Shown: positions 9,499 through 19,245 of the stretch, in pieces
Layout: each line of letters opens with the position of its first letter
Position numbering within the stretch: position 1 is the first letter of the stretch
Source of the DNA: Stramenopiles sp. TOSAG23-2
Taxonomy: Eukaryota; Sar
Assembly: GCA_900128395.1 (NCBI GenBank)
Contig: LT649413.1
Span: 1 to 27,573, forward strand
DNA length: 27,573 bases
Reading direction: 5' to 3'
Position numbers and translations under genes: made by a program
Notes under the pieces: generated by a model
The model's input: only the letters and a program-made list of their open reading frames with translations
Told to the model about the DNA's origin: nothing
Database searches by the model: none

Positions 9499-10345
9499 TT
9501 CATAAATATATCGGAAGGAAAGAAGGTAGGGTGTCCCGGTATGATTAGATGATAAGCTAAACGAAACTGTTATTTTCCATCTCTATTTGACAACTTCCAT
9601 TTCACTTTTCCTTTTTCTATTATTTGCATCATCACAGGTTGTTTTTTTGCCTCTGCTGAAATTAAAAATTATTTTTTTTTATAAAAAAACACAACATTTA
9701 AGTGAATTAAGGTATTATAGCTCTACTACGTACTACTACAGTACAGCACAGCAGCACAGCCCAAACTAAAACGAAAACACGAAAACACGAAAACTATGGC
9801 ATACCAGGCATATAATACAGTCTTTTTTTTGAGGGGGGCTGTCCAGCTGTCTGATGGCTGTCGTCTGGCTGTCCGGCTGTCCAGGCTCCAGTGTTATAAC
9901 TTTGTACTTTGTATAATATAATATAATAGTATAAGTATTTGTTGAAACGATGGGGGTAAAGAAATAAAATACAAATAGTTTTACCAACACTATGATATGC
10001 AATATAATAGATGTGATGGAAATGGCAGGATGTGATGACACACTCTGGCACTCTATAAATAGTGAAGCGGAAGATGTTCTTTCCAGCTTTATAAAATAAT
10101 AAAGGATGATGATCGATTAAAATTAAACGTTATTAATAATTACAGTATTTTTTTTTTATTATGTAAAATACTAAAACATCTATAGTCTATAATCTATCGT
10201 AGACAACCCCCTCCCCATCCCACAATTGACGGTGTGTTTGTGTGTGTTGTTATTAAACCTACACGTAGATAAGCGAAGAAATTGTATATCTAACTATACC
10301 GTTTTGGCGACAGTATATGTTACAACAAATTATACAATAACACCC
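9499..10345. promoter_or_regulatory. Divergent promoter region between the protease and the IQ/WW gene
   Basis: These 847 bases separate two divergent starts, so they should hold both promoters. No TATA box can be assigned with confidence. Visible structure includes short cagcac/cagcagcac repeats near 9735-9762, three gaaaacac-like repeats near 9769-9794, and a GC-richer cluster of five GCTGTC hexamers at 9838-9881. No supported gene lies here; the short open frames are low-complexity. Confidence 0.5.
9838..9881. repeat. Cluster of five GCTGTC hexamers
   Basis: GCTGTC (GACAGC on the other strand) begins at 9838, 9846, 9857, 9868 and 9876, with spacings of 8, 11, 11 and 8. The cluster stands out as GC-rich in an AT-rich gap and lies within a divergent promoter region. 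It could be a group of transcription-factor sites or a degenerate microsatellite. Confidence 0.8.
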
Positions 10346-13306
10346 ATGGAAACGCCATCATCCATAGGTAGTAGTACCAATAATTTATTATCGTTATCCG
10401 CATCATTACCACAAATAAATACTTCTACCATTTCACCTGTACATAAGAAAGTGACGTATAATAACATTTCAAATTACAACACTCGCGGTATAATTTCTTC
10501 TCCGATCATTTTACGAGATCACAAAAAGTTATCAATTCATGGATACAAATCACCACGGTCACACATATATTCTATTTCACCAACGCCAGCACCAAATGTT
10601 AAATATACAAAATATAAATCACCAACGCACTACGATATGCCTCCCCCAATAAATCGAACTATTGCACATGATAAGACGGCGGGGGCACCATCCAAACGAT
10701 TGCTAAAATGGAATCAAAGCAACGCGCAAGATATGTGGGATCGTAAAGAAGCTACATATCATCAAAAATATAAATACATAACTGCTGGAGTAGACAAAAT
10801 AAAAATGAAAGAACAGTTAGCACGTGGGTTTAAACTCGATAAAGCCTTACCACTATCGACGCATAATGGTAACCGTGTAGAGTCTATGTTTGTAGTTGAA
10901 CCGAGGTTAACACCTGTCTGGTGTACAGAAGTTGATTACAAAAGGCGTCAATTACAATTTGAGATAGAATTTAAACGAGTTCGTAAATCATATAAACAAG
11001 CAGATTTAAAGAGTATCATGGTTATACGTGCACAGCAAGCGGAAGATCAAACCTTTGAAAAATCATGGAAAAAATGGACTAGTGCCCATGAATTACATGA
11101 TCGTATTTTAGAATTGCCACCACCAAATAATAAAATAAGGCCTGATTTATTGTCTGAAATATTTTACAACACTGCTCCACAACCGAAATTAGCACGACCA
11201 CGGTTCATGATGGCCATGAGGCAAATGTATAAGTTTGAAATTGCAAATATAGATTCTATATCAGAGCCAAAAGATTTAAAAATTTTAGACAATGTTTTAA
11301 CATCATTTAGTGCACTTGGAGCAGATGAAATTGATACTCGTGAATTATTATCTGCATTTAAATTTTACACCGATCCAACTTTACCAACAAAAGAATTATT
11401 AAAATGGTGTTTTATTGTATTTGGTAGTGAAGGTACCATACAATGGACACCGAAATTAGGTGCATTTAATTTGAAAAAAATAAATTTGCCAACAATTACG
11501 CAATTACTTCATAACATGGCAGGTGATATGTCAACAAAACGACAGATAAAATTGTTAATTAATGACGCTTTTACAAAATTACCAGATAAATACCATGGTG
11601 AATATATAACTTTTGAAGCCTTTAAATACATGTTGGATAATGAGCCATTTCATTCAAAATTAAGCGATTTTAATATACCACATGATTTTTTATGTACATT
11701 TGAAAAAAATTATAGCGTCGTGTTGCAAGAATGGTTACAAACCAATCGATTTAATGCATATCGTAATAAGCAATTGCGAAAATTTTTAAATAAATGGAGA
11801 AATTTACGACGGGTAAAATCGATGGAACAGTGGATTGATTTTACTCAAAAACGAATTTGGGTTCGTAATTTAGTACAAGATGCCATTGTAAACTGGAGAC
11901 ATAACCAAATGTACAGTGGCTTTGTACAATTTCGGAGAAAAGCTATATGGATACATGCAGCGGAAACGATACAACGTGTATATCGGGGCCATGTTGCTAG
12001 AGTCTACGTGGAAAATATGGAAGAATGGGAAGCTGCTGCATTAACGATACAACGAATTTATCGTGGACGAAAAGCGTTTTTTGGGTTTTTACGCAAAATG
12101 AAGCGTAGGGATCAAGCGGCGCGAACGTTGCAAAGGGTATATAGAGGACATTTAGGTCGTAGGCGTACACATAAAATGCTATTAGAATTTTATCGTATTA
12201 AACGTGCACAAATATTAAAAGAGAAAAAAGAATGGAGAGCAGAAATTCGACGTAGAGCTGCGACACGTATAGAAGGTGTTGCACGTGGCTATTTCGCAAG
12301 GCAATTGGCTAAACGATTAAGGCAGCAAAAGAAAGACAAAGAAGCGGGAGAGGATGCAATGCAAGAATGGAAACGAGAGCAACGAAGGTTGCATCTTTTG
12401 TATTGCCAAAAAATGGAAAGATTGTGGCGTGAAAATAAGGAGGAACGCGAGCGTATTGAAAACGAAGATGAAATTGCAAAAGCTACTAAGCGTCTTATTT
12501 TTATGAATCAACAAAAACGATGGATGAAAGAACGTAATGTACAGCGTAAACTAGAACAAGCGGCAAGGGAAGAACGTGAACGTAGTGTTTGGGAAGAATT
12601 TGATCAAAGATGGATGATCAAGCAAGATGATTTAGAAGAAAGAACGCGTAAATTGTGCATCAAAGAATTAGAAGAGCGTAATGCATTACTAACCGATGAG
12701 GAAAAACTGAATAAAAAGCTTGGCAAAAAGCGTATACGTGAATTGGTTAATGTTGTGCGAAAAGAAAGGAGAGAAATGGGAATACGTGCAGGGCAATCAG
12801 AATTAAAAGCTATTGCAGAGAAGCGATACATTCGAGAACGGCAAGACAAAGCAGTCGGTATACAAAATATTGATAAAGAGAAGGAAAGGAAAGAAAAACA
12901 AAAAGAATTGATGGAAGAATGGGATTCAAAACATGTTGAACGTTTTAAGATGGAAGAAGCAACAAAATTGTGGCTCATAAGAACGCTACAACGATTATGG
13001 AAATGCAAAGTAGCATGGCGACCAATGCGTAAAGAGGTAGATGCTTTGTATCAAGTTGAGTTTGATAATGATAGTCAAAATATATACTATATTAACAAAA
13101 AGTTAGGTACAGTAAGCTGGAAAACACCAGCACTGTTGTATGGTCGTAAATTACCAAAACCAGACAAATGGTATGTCTGTTATGATGAAAGCAATATACC
13201 ATTTTATCTAAATCCATTTAAAGATGACATTAAATACGATGCCCCATATGATTATGATGGCCCAGAGGTAAAGTATATTTATCCCGGAAATGATCCATCG
13301 ATTTAA
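10346..13306 (+). CDS. EF-hand-like, multi-IQ, WW-domain protein
   Basis: 986 residues from an ATG in strong context (cccATGG). The frame is open further upstream but without another ATG. The first 110 residues are Ser/Thr/Pro-rich and probably disordered. Residues of about 310-450 look like degenerate EF-hand helices (FSALGADEIDTRELLSAF). IQ motifs follow near 540 (ETIQRVYRGHVAR), 566 (LTIQRIYRGRKAF), 594 (RTLQRVYRGHLGRRR) and 640 (TRIEGVARGYFARQ), with a weaker one near 880 (RTLQRLWKCKVAW). A very charged coiled-coil of some 200 residues separates the last two. Two WW-like modules end the protein (about 900-928 and 941-970; WYVCYDESNIPFYLNP). IQ motifs bind calmodulin or related EF-hand proteins and WW modules bind proline-rich peptides. 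Similar IQ/WW proteins are often linked with cilia or cytoskeleton, but no specific orthologue is recognised. Confidence 0.88.
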   Translation: METPSSIGSSTNNLLSLSASLPQINTSTISPVHKKVTYNNISNYNTRGIISSPIILRDHKKLSIHGYKSPRSHIYSISPTPAPNVKYTKYKSPTHYDMPPPINRTIAHDKTAGAPSKRLLKWNQSNAQDMWDRKEATYHQKYKYITAGVDKIKMKEQLARGFKLDKALPLSTHNGNRVESMFVVEPRLTPVWCTEVDYKRRQLQFEIEFKRVRKSYKQADLKSIMVIRAQQAEDQTFEKSWKKWTSAHELHDRILELPPPNNKIRPDLLSEIFYNTAPQPKLARPRFMMAMRQMYKFEIANIDSISEPKDLKILDNVLTSFSALGADEIDTRELLSAFKFYTDPTLPTKELLKWCFIVFGSEGTIQWTPKLGAFNLKKINLPTITQLLHNMAGDMSTKRQIKLLINDAFTKLPDKYHGEYITFEAFKYMLDNEPFHSKLSDFNIPHDFLCTFEKNYSVVLQEWLQTNRFNAYRNKQLRKFLNKWRNLRRVKSMEQWIDFTQKRIWVRNLVQDAIVNWRHNQMYSGFVQFRRKAIWIHAAETIQRVYRGHVARVYVENMEEWEAAALTIQRIYRGRKAFFGFLRKMKRRDQAARTLQRVYRGHLGRRRTHKMLLEFYRIKRAQILKEKKEWRAEIRRRAATRIEGVARGYFARQLAKRLRQQKKDKEAGEDAMQEWKREQRRLHLLYCQKMERLWRENKEERERIENEDEIAKATKRLIFMNQQKRWMKERNVQRKLEQAAREERERSVWEEFDQRWMIKQDDLEERTRKLCIKELEERNALLTDEEKLNKKLGKKRIRELVNVVRKERREMGIRAGQSELKAIAEKRYIRERQDKAVGIQNIDKEKERKEKQKELMEEWDSKHVERFKMEEATKLWLIRTLQRLWKCKVAWRPMRKEVDALYQVEFDNDSQNIYYINKKLGTVSWKTPALLYGRKLPKPDKWYVCYDESNIPFYLNPFKDDIKYDAPYDYDGPEVKYIYPGNDPSI

Positions 13307-13742
13307 AAAAAAAAAAGATGTTCGTATTAAAAATAATAAAAAATTAAAAATATTTTTTATAAATATAAAAAAATTTATAATGGTTAAAATGATGGTTAAA
13401 ATCTAAAAGTTATAATAGTTTTACACTTCTCGTGTTTAGTAAATATGCTCAATACTCAATCGCAAGAATGATATTCTATCCTACTATTAGTAAAGCTCTA
13501 ATAATGTACGAGTACCTCTGCAAACTAAATTACGCTACAAGCATGAGTAGGTTTCTATCCTTCCATGCGCACTCGTTGAACGCGTCCCATTAAAAATATA
13601 AATTTTTTACGAAGCTACTCATATCATACGTAATTAGTTTTGTGCGTGTGTGTTTTTGTACACATATAAAGTAGTACTTCGTATTTTTTTTATATTTTTA
13701 ACACGCCATTTTATTAATCATATTTTAAATTATTTATTTTTA

Positions 13743-13766
13743 TACGTCGTACGCTCGTACGACGTA
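13743..13766. repeat. Perfect hairpin, 11-bp arms and 2-nt loop
   Basis: The left arm tacgtcgtacg (13743-13753) and right arm cgtacgacgta (13756-13766) are exact reverse complements around the loop ct. It lies between two convergent genes. It could act at 3' ends of transcripts or simply be an extrudable inverted repeat. Confidence 0.85.
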
Positions 13767-13840
13767 CATATCTAGAAGAGAGATACGATTTAGTACTCGT
13801 ACTCGAATACGGAAGTATGCACTCATCACACTCATATATT

Positions 13841-13862
13841 TATCATATATATATATATGATA
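13841..13862. repeat. 22-bp perfect AT-rich palindrome
   Basis: An alternating TA core flanked by tatc on the left and gata on the right reads the same on both strands. It lies about 40 bases from the stop codon of the pseudouridine-salvage gene. It is probably a microsatellite. Confidence 0.8.
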
Positions 13863-13902
13863 TACTCATTTTTACACTTTTTTACGTTTCGTACTTTTTT
13901 TT

Positions 13903-16152
13903 TTACAGCAGTAAATTATCTAACTCTTTTGAAACAGGGTTTTCAGATTGTATCGATAAACTAGCTGCTTTCATACCAAATGCTACACTATTGCAATAAT
14001 CTTGTTTTGATAATAAGGTATCAATTGATGTATCAAGATTATTAAGATCTTGATAATCATTTTGAGAGGCTAAAATCATCATGGAACTTATAGTTCCTCC
14101 TACCAACGTATCACCAGCTCCAGTAGCATTTACCATCTCCATGTCGATTACATCTGGTTTTAAATAATTTAATACGACCTCTGTATTCTTTTCCTTGTCG
14201 ACATTTAGACATGCCAAGCAAACTCCTTTTTCTCCTAATGTAATAACTAAATAAGCATTCTTACTCATCGCATTTAAAACATGCAATGCCATATCTTCAA
14301 TAGTTGCAGCAGTGGTCTTCCGATCCTCATTCCTGTCGTTACTATATTGAACAATTAATTCATCATAAATCATTTTCAATTCACTTAAATTAGGCGATAT
14401 AAAATTGATATACTTTAAATTTTCTACTGAGGCAAGTTTTGCTTTTTCAATGGATGTTGGTTCAAACCATATTGGTACAGACTTTTTTGCACAACTTTTA
14501 CATACATAATGAAATATATTTTTTGACAAATTTCCATCTAACACTACTAACCATGGTTTATGGTTTGATTTCATTAATTGATCATCAAATATATGTTCAA
14601 TTTTTTGCCTATCCATCCTATTCATAATGTCCATATCTGCAATAGCGCAATATAAATCCCCATTACTATCTAAAACAGCTTGGTAAATAGCAGTGGAACA
14701 TTCATTACTCTTATAAACATCGGTGACATCGATGCCAAGCATAGTTAAATGATCAAGAATCGCTTTACCATATGTATCATTGCCAACAAAGGAAATAAAT
14801 TTGATATTTTTTTGATTTTGATTTTTACTATCATTATTCACATTGATATTGTTTCTTAAAGATCTCCCCAGTGCCTCGGCAATATTTCTTCCGACTCCGC
14901 CATATGATGTTTGGACAACTCCTGGCGTCGATGTATTTGCCAGTGTTGCATTTGGGATAGTCGGTCTGCCTACTAAATCTACGGTTGATCCGCCGAATAT
15001 ATAAACACATTTACTATGTTTCATATCTGGTCTAGGAGATGATGTGCTATAACATCTTCTACTATTTGCTGTAAATCCTATGATCTTCTTTTCATTTGTT
15101 GCTGTTGCGGTTGCAGCAGCTATTTTTGCTCCGATTTGAGCATTATTTTTTACCAATGCTATATTAGATTTAAGGCTGTTTCCACCTGTAAGCTCATTTA
15201 CTCGTTTCAATAAAAATGGCGTTGCTTCTTTTCCACTAAAAGTGGGATTGTCCGATTTCATTTTTTCCAGTTCATCTAATGCTTGATTGACCGATTTATC
15301 TATGAATGTTTCATCTGCGAATGGTTCAGAATTAGGCACAGCTAATATGGATCCACTATTTAAATTCAATACTTTATTTGTTTCAATCCACTTAGCACAA
15401 TCTTCAATTGTATTTAAGCGCATAGGAACATTTAAACCAGACCTTCGTGTGAAAAATGATGGAAATTCATCGGTATCGTATCCAATTACTGCAACTCCTT
15501 GTGTTTCTAAAAATTCTAATGTTCTTGGAATATCTAAGATTGATTTCACCCCTGCACATACGACCATAATATTATTATTACGACCTAACTCAATTAAATC
15601 AGCTGATATATCTAAATCTTCCCCACGATGTACACCACCAATGCCACCGGTAACAAAAATGTCAATGTAGCCAAATAGATTAGCTATTGCCAATGTTCCT
15701 GCCACTGTAGTGGCTCCGTGTTCTTTTTTTGACACTACATAACTTATATCACGCCTTGAACATTTTTTAACTGTACCTTTAGTGCCTTCTGTAGCTAATA
15801 ATTTCAGTTGCTCATTATTTAAACCTATGTGTATCTTGCCATCTAATACAGCGATTGTGGCTGGACAGGCGTTGTTTTCTCTTACAATATTTTCGACCTC
15901 AATCGCCGTCTCATAATTTTTTGGATACGGCATCCCATGACTTATTATCGTAGATTCCAACGCAACGATTGGTATATTATTTTTTAATGCCTCAATCACT
16001 TCGTTGGATTTAATAAATTTTGAGTTATTATTATTATTATTACCAATATTAGAAACCACAACGGAATATCGCTTACCAATATTTCTGCTAATAATGGAGG
16101 CAGAAACGCGAAGCATGGATGGGTTGAGGTATTGTCGTATCATCATGTGCAA
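13903..16152 (-). CDS. Bifunctional pseudouridine-5'-phosphate glycosidase / pseudouridine kinase
   Basis: 749 residues joining both steps of pseudouridine breakdown. The PfkB half phosphorylates pseudouridine, and the PsuG half splits pseudouridine 5'-phosphate into uracil and ribose 5-phosphate. PsuG spans about 45-345 with ALESTIISHGMPYP (Glu66), VTGGIGGVHRG and CAGVKSILDIPRTLEFLE, whose Lys203 matches the Schiff-base lysine of bacterial PsuG. The kinase spans about 380-749 with an FGGSTVDL start, SYGGVGRNIAEALG, and the anion-hole/catalytic motif NATGAGDT (base Asp681). A 35-residue Ala/Gly/Ser-rich linker joins the halves. The basic, Ser-rich N-terminus (MLRVSASIISRNIGKRYS) resembles a mitochondrial presequence; Met1, 3, 4 and 13 (16116) are all possible starts. 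The same fusion order is known in other eukaryotes. It diverges from the LRR-LNR gene. Confidence 0.95.
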   Translation of the reverse strand: MHMMIRQYLNPSMLRVSASIISRNIGKRYSVVVSNIGNNNNNNSKFIKSNEVIEALKNNIPIVALESTIISHGMPYPKNYETAIEVENIVRENNACPATIAVLDGKIHIGLNNEQLKLLATEGTKGTVKKCSRRDISYVVSKKEHGATTVAGTLAIANLFGYIDIFVTGGIGGVHRGEDLDISADLIELGRNNNIMVVCAGVKSILDIPRTLEFLETQGVAVIGYDTDEFPSFFTRRSGLNVPMRLNTIEDCAKWIETNKVLNLNSGSILAVPNSEPFADETFIDKSVNQALDELEKMKSDNPTFSGKEATPFLLKRVNELTGGNSLKSNIALVKNNAQIGAKIAAATATATNEKKIIGFTANSRRCYSTSSPRPDMKHSKCVYIFGGSTVDLVGRPTIPNATLANTSTPGVVQTSYGGVGRNIAEALGRSLRNNINVNNDSKNQNQKNIKFISFVGNDTYGKAILDHLTMLGIDVTDVYKSNECSTAIYQAVLDSNGDLYCAIADMDIMNRMDRQKIEHIFDDQLMKSNHKPWLVVLDGNLSKNIFHYVCKSCAKKSVPIWFEPTSIEKAKLASVENLKYINFISPNLSELKMIYDELIVQYSNDRNEDRKTTAATIEDMALHVLNAMSKNAYLVITLGEKGVCLACLNVDKEKNTEVVLNYLKPDVIDMEMVNATGAGDTLVGGTISSMMILASQNDYQDLNNLDTSIDTLLSKQDYCNSVAFGMKAASLSIQSENPVSKELDNLLL

Positions 16153-16855
16153 GCCAATTATTATTTGTTGATGGTTTTTGTTGTTGTTGTTTTTACATTT
16201 TGCAATTATCTAATTTTATTTGCATTTCAAATATTAATGAAATTAATAATCATCATATAAATGAAATAAATAATAATAAATAGAATAAATGAAAAAATAA
16301 AAGCGCTTCCCAGCTTCCCAGCTCCTTTGTTGGCCATCCAGGGAGAAGTTATATATAGCTTATAAGTGTAATATAAGGTGATAGTGCTATTGAATGTATT
16401 TATCTAAATTTAGTAAATAATTTTTATTGTTTTTTGTGTTTTAGCCACTGCTGTGTGGCTCCAAATGGCTAGCATACAAATAGGCTTAGTACAAAAATGG
16501 AAAGCATTTAAACCCGACATTTTTCCATCTTAGTAATGCTATTACGGCCTACGGTTTAAAATATTTATCGCTTATAGCTACATGTTCCATATTAATATCT
16601 TTAGGCAAAACCCTTAAAAAAGAACTTCGGCGCCAGTCTATCGATGTACTCTAACAAGTATTGACGATAAAGTCAGTTTGAAGTTTGACCATTATTGATG
16701 ACTTTTTATAAAAAAATATATAAAAGGAGGAAAAAGAAAAAAGATCATCCTATACTACTAATAACTAATAATACAACAAAGAAGACTGTGCCGAATAGAT
16801 TATTGAAGATATATGGAACAACATATGCTTTTAATAATAGTAGATATTATATTGA
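16153..16855. promoter_or_regulatory. Divergent promoter region between pseudouridine-salvage and LRR-LNR genes
   Basis: 703 bases between two divergent starts. An AT-rich stretch (16190-16300) is followed by a repeated cagcttccc/cagctcc block near 16310-16325. A less biased part (16320-16680) shows no open frame or RNA gene that I can recognise. A purine-rich run (ggaggaaaaagaaaaaaga) lies near 16725. Promoters of both genes are expected here, with no clear core elements. Confidence 0.5.
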
Positions 16856-18487
16856 ATGCAAATGAAGAACAGACGAATGTCAGACAAAAAAGTGATTACC
16901 GCAATAGAGATTGGGGTTGTTGAAAAAATAGAGGAAACGATTGAGAAAAATACTATGGTTGATGTACAAGAAGAAAAGCACATTGTAACAACTACCAATG
17001 TTGTCATATCAATTGAAAATGAGGATATTACAATGGACAAAGACAAGAAGGCACCTGTACTTAAAAAAGAGAAGAAGAAAAAGAAGAAACTAACACGAAC
17101 CCGTTTAAATACAAGTTTAAATACAATTTTAAATTCAATAGAACAAGATATATCGTATAGAAAAAATATTGGATGCAAAGGTACTTTTATATTATGTTTA
17201 AATTTATTTATGATAGGATTGTACGTCTATGGTTTTCAGATATATGGTGGCTTTACTTGCAGGGTGAACCATTGCCCTGCCACCATATTTTTCTTTATTT
17301 TCGGTCTCTTAAATACATTGTCATTCTTGTATTTGATTCTTCGATGGAAAGTAAAAATTAAAAACAGGATAAAACGAATGTCAAAATCAAACTATAAATC
17401 AAAACATCCATTTAAAAATTTATTAAATATGTACTATAGTAGATTTGGTTTACATGGAAAGTATTATTTATATAAATTATATGGATCGGAAATGTTAGAA
17501 AAAATATCACAAACATATAGTTTTATATGTATATATACATGTATTTTACCATATCAATATACAATGTCATTTTGCGTATTGTACATAATCGATTCAGGTA
17601 TATTAGTGAAAACAATATATAAAAGTTTATTTGGTACAAGTAAGATTATATCAGCAGCTGAACGTGATTTACAGTTAGCAAGAGATGTAATATTTGATTT
17701 GATTTGTGCTTTAACGCCATTTCTTCTAGGTCAAAGACTTCCAGTAAATATTAATGAAATAATGTTTATCCTATTTGTACCATCCATGTCATTATTTGGT
17801 AAAATACGCAGTCTTTTTAAAGAAGCATTGTTTCATAATGTAGATATGTTAATCATAAAACTGGAAACGAAAGCATCAGCTTCTATCAAACGACATCGCA
17901 GATCAATATATCGACAAGCTATATCTGAAAAAGAACAAATAATACAAAGTAAATATTTTATCAAACCAGTACGACAGATATTATTGTTTATTGGTGTTGT
18001 ACATGTGTTATGTTTTACCTGTATATTTTTTGTACAATTATCACATGGTATTAATTTGGAAAAACATGATAAGATGTGTCATGAATTGTATCACAATGAT
18101 ACAAATCCAAAATCTTATCATAATATATGGAGTAATAATAATAATGCCGACTGGTTTGGTTGTAAAATAAAAACACCATTTTGTAAAAGTGTATTTGTAC
18201 CAACATGTAATTGTGCACATTTATCTTTAGAAAGTATAAATGTACCAACTTTACCAGATAATATTATATATGAAATGAATTCGTTAAAAAAACTTGAAGT
18301 TGTTAATTGTAATTTAACAACACTGCCAAAGAATATGGAAAATTTAAAATTTATGGCTAGTATTGATTTATCGTATAATAAATTGACGGAATTTAATGTT
18401 GATGTGAAGGAATGGGTATATTTGAATCTATTAAATTTCCAATTTAACAATATTAGTAAATATTTGATTTATCGTATAATAAATTGA
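16856..18487 (+). CDS. LRR-LNR multi-pass membrane protein, N-terminal part (frame broken by a duplication)
   Basis: From ATG 16856 the frame gives 543 residues. A charged Lys/Glu-rich cytoplasmic-type leader (1-105) is followed by hydrophobic spans near 108-132, 142-164, 221-245, 278-316 (probably two) and 374-396. A Cys-containing segment (CKIKTPFCKSVFVPTCNC) then leads into leucine-rich repeats (LKKLEVVNCNLTTLPKNM, FMASIDLSYNKLTEF). The ending LIYRIIN-stop is an artefact of a perfect 101-bp tandem duplication (18363-18564) that shifts the frame. Without one copy, the frame continues to 19245 as a single 762-residue protein. Membrane segments followed by LRRs and a Notch/LNR module form a family known from stramenopiles; its function is not established. 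Confidence 0.85.
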   Translation: MQMKNRRMSDKKVITAIEIGVVEKIEETIEKNTMVDVQEEKHIVTTTNVVISIENEDITMDKDKKAPVLKKEKKKKKKLTRTRLNTSLNTILNSIEQDISYRKNIGCKGTFILCLNLFMIGLYVYGFQIYGGFTCRVNHCPATIFFFIFGLLNTLSFLYLILRWKVKIKNRIKRMSKSNYKSKHPFKNLLNMYYSRFGLHGKYYLYKLYGSEMLEKISQTYSFICIYTCILPYQYTMSFCVLYIIDSGILVKTIYKSLFGTSKIISAAERDLQLARDVIFDLICALTPFLLGQRLPVNINEIMFILFVPSMSLFGKIRSLFKEALFHNVDMLIIKLETKASASIKRHRRSIYRQAISEKEQIIQSKYFIKPVRQILLFIGVVHVLCFTCIFFVQLSHGINLEKHDKMCHELYHNDTNPKSYHNIWSNNNNADWFGCKIKTPFCKSVFVPTCNCAHLSLESINVPTLPDNIIYEMNSLKKLEVVNCNLTTLPKNMENLKFMASIDLSYNKLTEFNVDVKEWVYLNLLNFQFNNISKYLIYRIIN

Positions 18488-18564
18488 CGGAATTTAATGT
18501 TGATGTGAAGGAATGGGTATATTTGAATCTATTAAATTTCCAATTTAACAATATTAGTAAATAT
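18363..18564. repeat. Perfect 101-bp tandem duplication inside the LRR-LNR gene
   Basis: 18363-18463 and 18464-18564 are identical with no spacer. The unit covers one leucine-rich repeat's worth of coding sequence. Its length is not a multiple of three, so it causes the frameshift. The lack of any substitution between copies implies a very recent event or an assembly or amplification artefact. Confidence 0.97.
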
Positions 18565-19245
18565 AATATGGATTCTTTATGGCAACAATCCACTTTGAAG
18601 TATTTGTATGCAAAGAATAATCCAAATTTTGAAATTCCAAATGAAGTTAATATTCATATGCCAATGTTAACATTTCTTGATCTTCGGAATAACAGTATAC
18701 AATTGCCAAATAAATTTGGAAAGGATCAATTTCCAGCACTTAAGTGGCTTTATTTATCTGGAAATAATTTAAATATATTTCCTGATAATATTGATACTTT
18801 GAATGAGAATCTTTTGTATATGTACATTGCTCGATGTCATATAAATACATTGCCATCGTATTTATCAAAATTCATACGTTTGAAAGGTTTTGATGCACGT
18901 AATAATAATATAAGTGTTGTTGATCCGACATTTCAATCAATATTTTACGATGAAAAGGATAGCTCCAAGCGTAACAAGCGTCGTGCACTATTTTCTGGAA
19001 ATCCAGTATGTCGTACAGATACAAATTTGAAAAAAAGTGGTAGTTGCAAAGAAATGTGTTCAAGCTATTGTCAGTATAAAGAAAAAGAAAAAGATGAAAG
19101 TGGTAATGGTTATTGTGATGCTGAATGTAACTCTGAAAAATGTAATTATGATAAAGGGGATTGTAAAGGGAATTTACAATGTAATTATGATAAAGGGGAA
19201 TTTACAATTAAGTATGATAAAGGGGTTTGTAAGCCTGAAAAATAA
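18466..19245 (+). CDS. LRR-LNR membrane protein, C-terminal part (out of frame with the 5' part)
   Basis: This is the continuation of the previous gene in another frame and has no start of its own; the in-frame stop lies at 18457-18459. It carries further leucine-rich repeats (LKYLYAKNNPNFEIPNEV, LTFLDLRNNSIQLPNKF, LKWLYLSGNNLNIFPDNI, LKGFDARNNNISVVDP). A Cys-rich Notch/LNR-type module follows (CSSYCQ...GNGYCDAECNSEKCNYDKGDC), in which the Asp residues normally bind calcium. The end is a short repeat array of YDKG units (from 19147) that re-uses the LNR motif. The region is predicted to be extracellular and adhesive or ligand-binding; the target is unknown. Confidence 0.85.
   Translation, partial: DLSYNKLTEFNVDVKEWVYLNLLNFQFNNISKYNMDSLWQQSTLKYLYAKNNPNFEIPNEVNIHMPMLTFLDLRNNSIQLPNKFGKDQFPALKWLYLSGNNLNIFPDNIDTLNENLLYMYIARCHINTLPSYLSKFIRLKGFDARNNNISVVDPTFQSIFYDEKDSSKRNKRRALFSGNPVCRTDTNLKKSGSCKEMCSSYCQYKEKEKDESGNGYCDAECNSEKCNYDKGDCKGNLQCNYDKGEFTIKYDKGVCKPEK
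19141..19225 (+). repeat. In-frame micro-repeat of the LNR calcium-motif codons
   Basis: The 20-mer at 19141-19160 recurs exactly at 19180-19199, and its core tatgataaagggg recurs a third time at 19213-19225. Offsets are 39 and 27 bases, both multiples of three, giving NYDKGD, NYDKGE and KYDKGV. The repeats extend the C-terminus of the LRR-LNR protein. Confidence 0.85.

Larger units (their letters stand above)
13307..13902. other. Convergent 3' intergenic region
   Basis: 596 AT-rich bases between the 3' ends of the IQ/WW gene (+) and the pseudouridine-salvage gene (-). They contain a 12-bp tandem (atggttaaaatg/c near 13379-13402), several TTCGTA/TACGAA-type motifs, a perfect short hairpin (13743-13766) and a palindromic AT run (13841-13862). 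No gene is supported. Polyadenylation signals for both neighbours should lie here. Confidence 0.55.
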
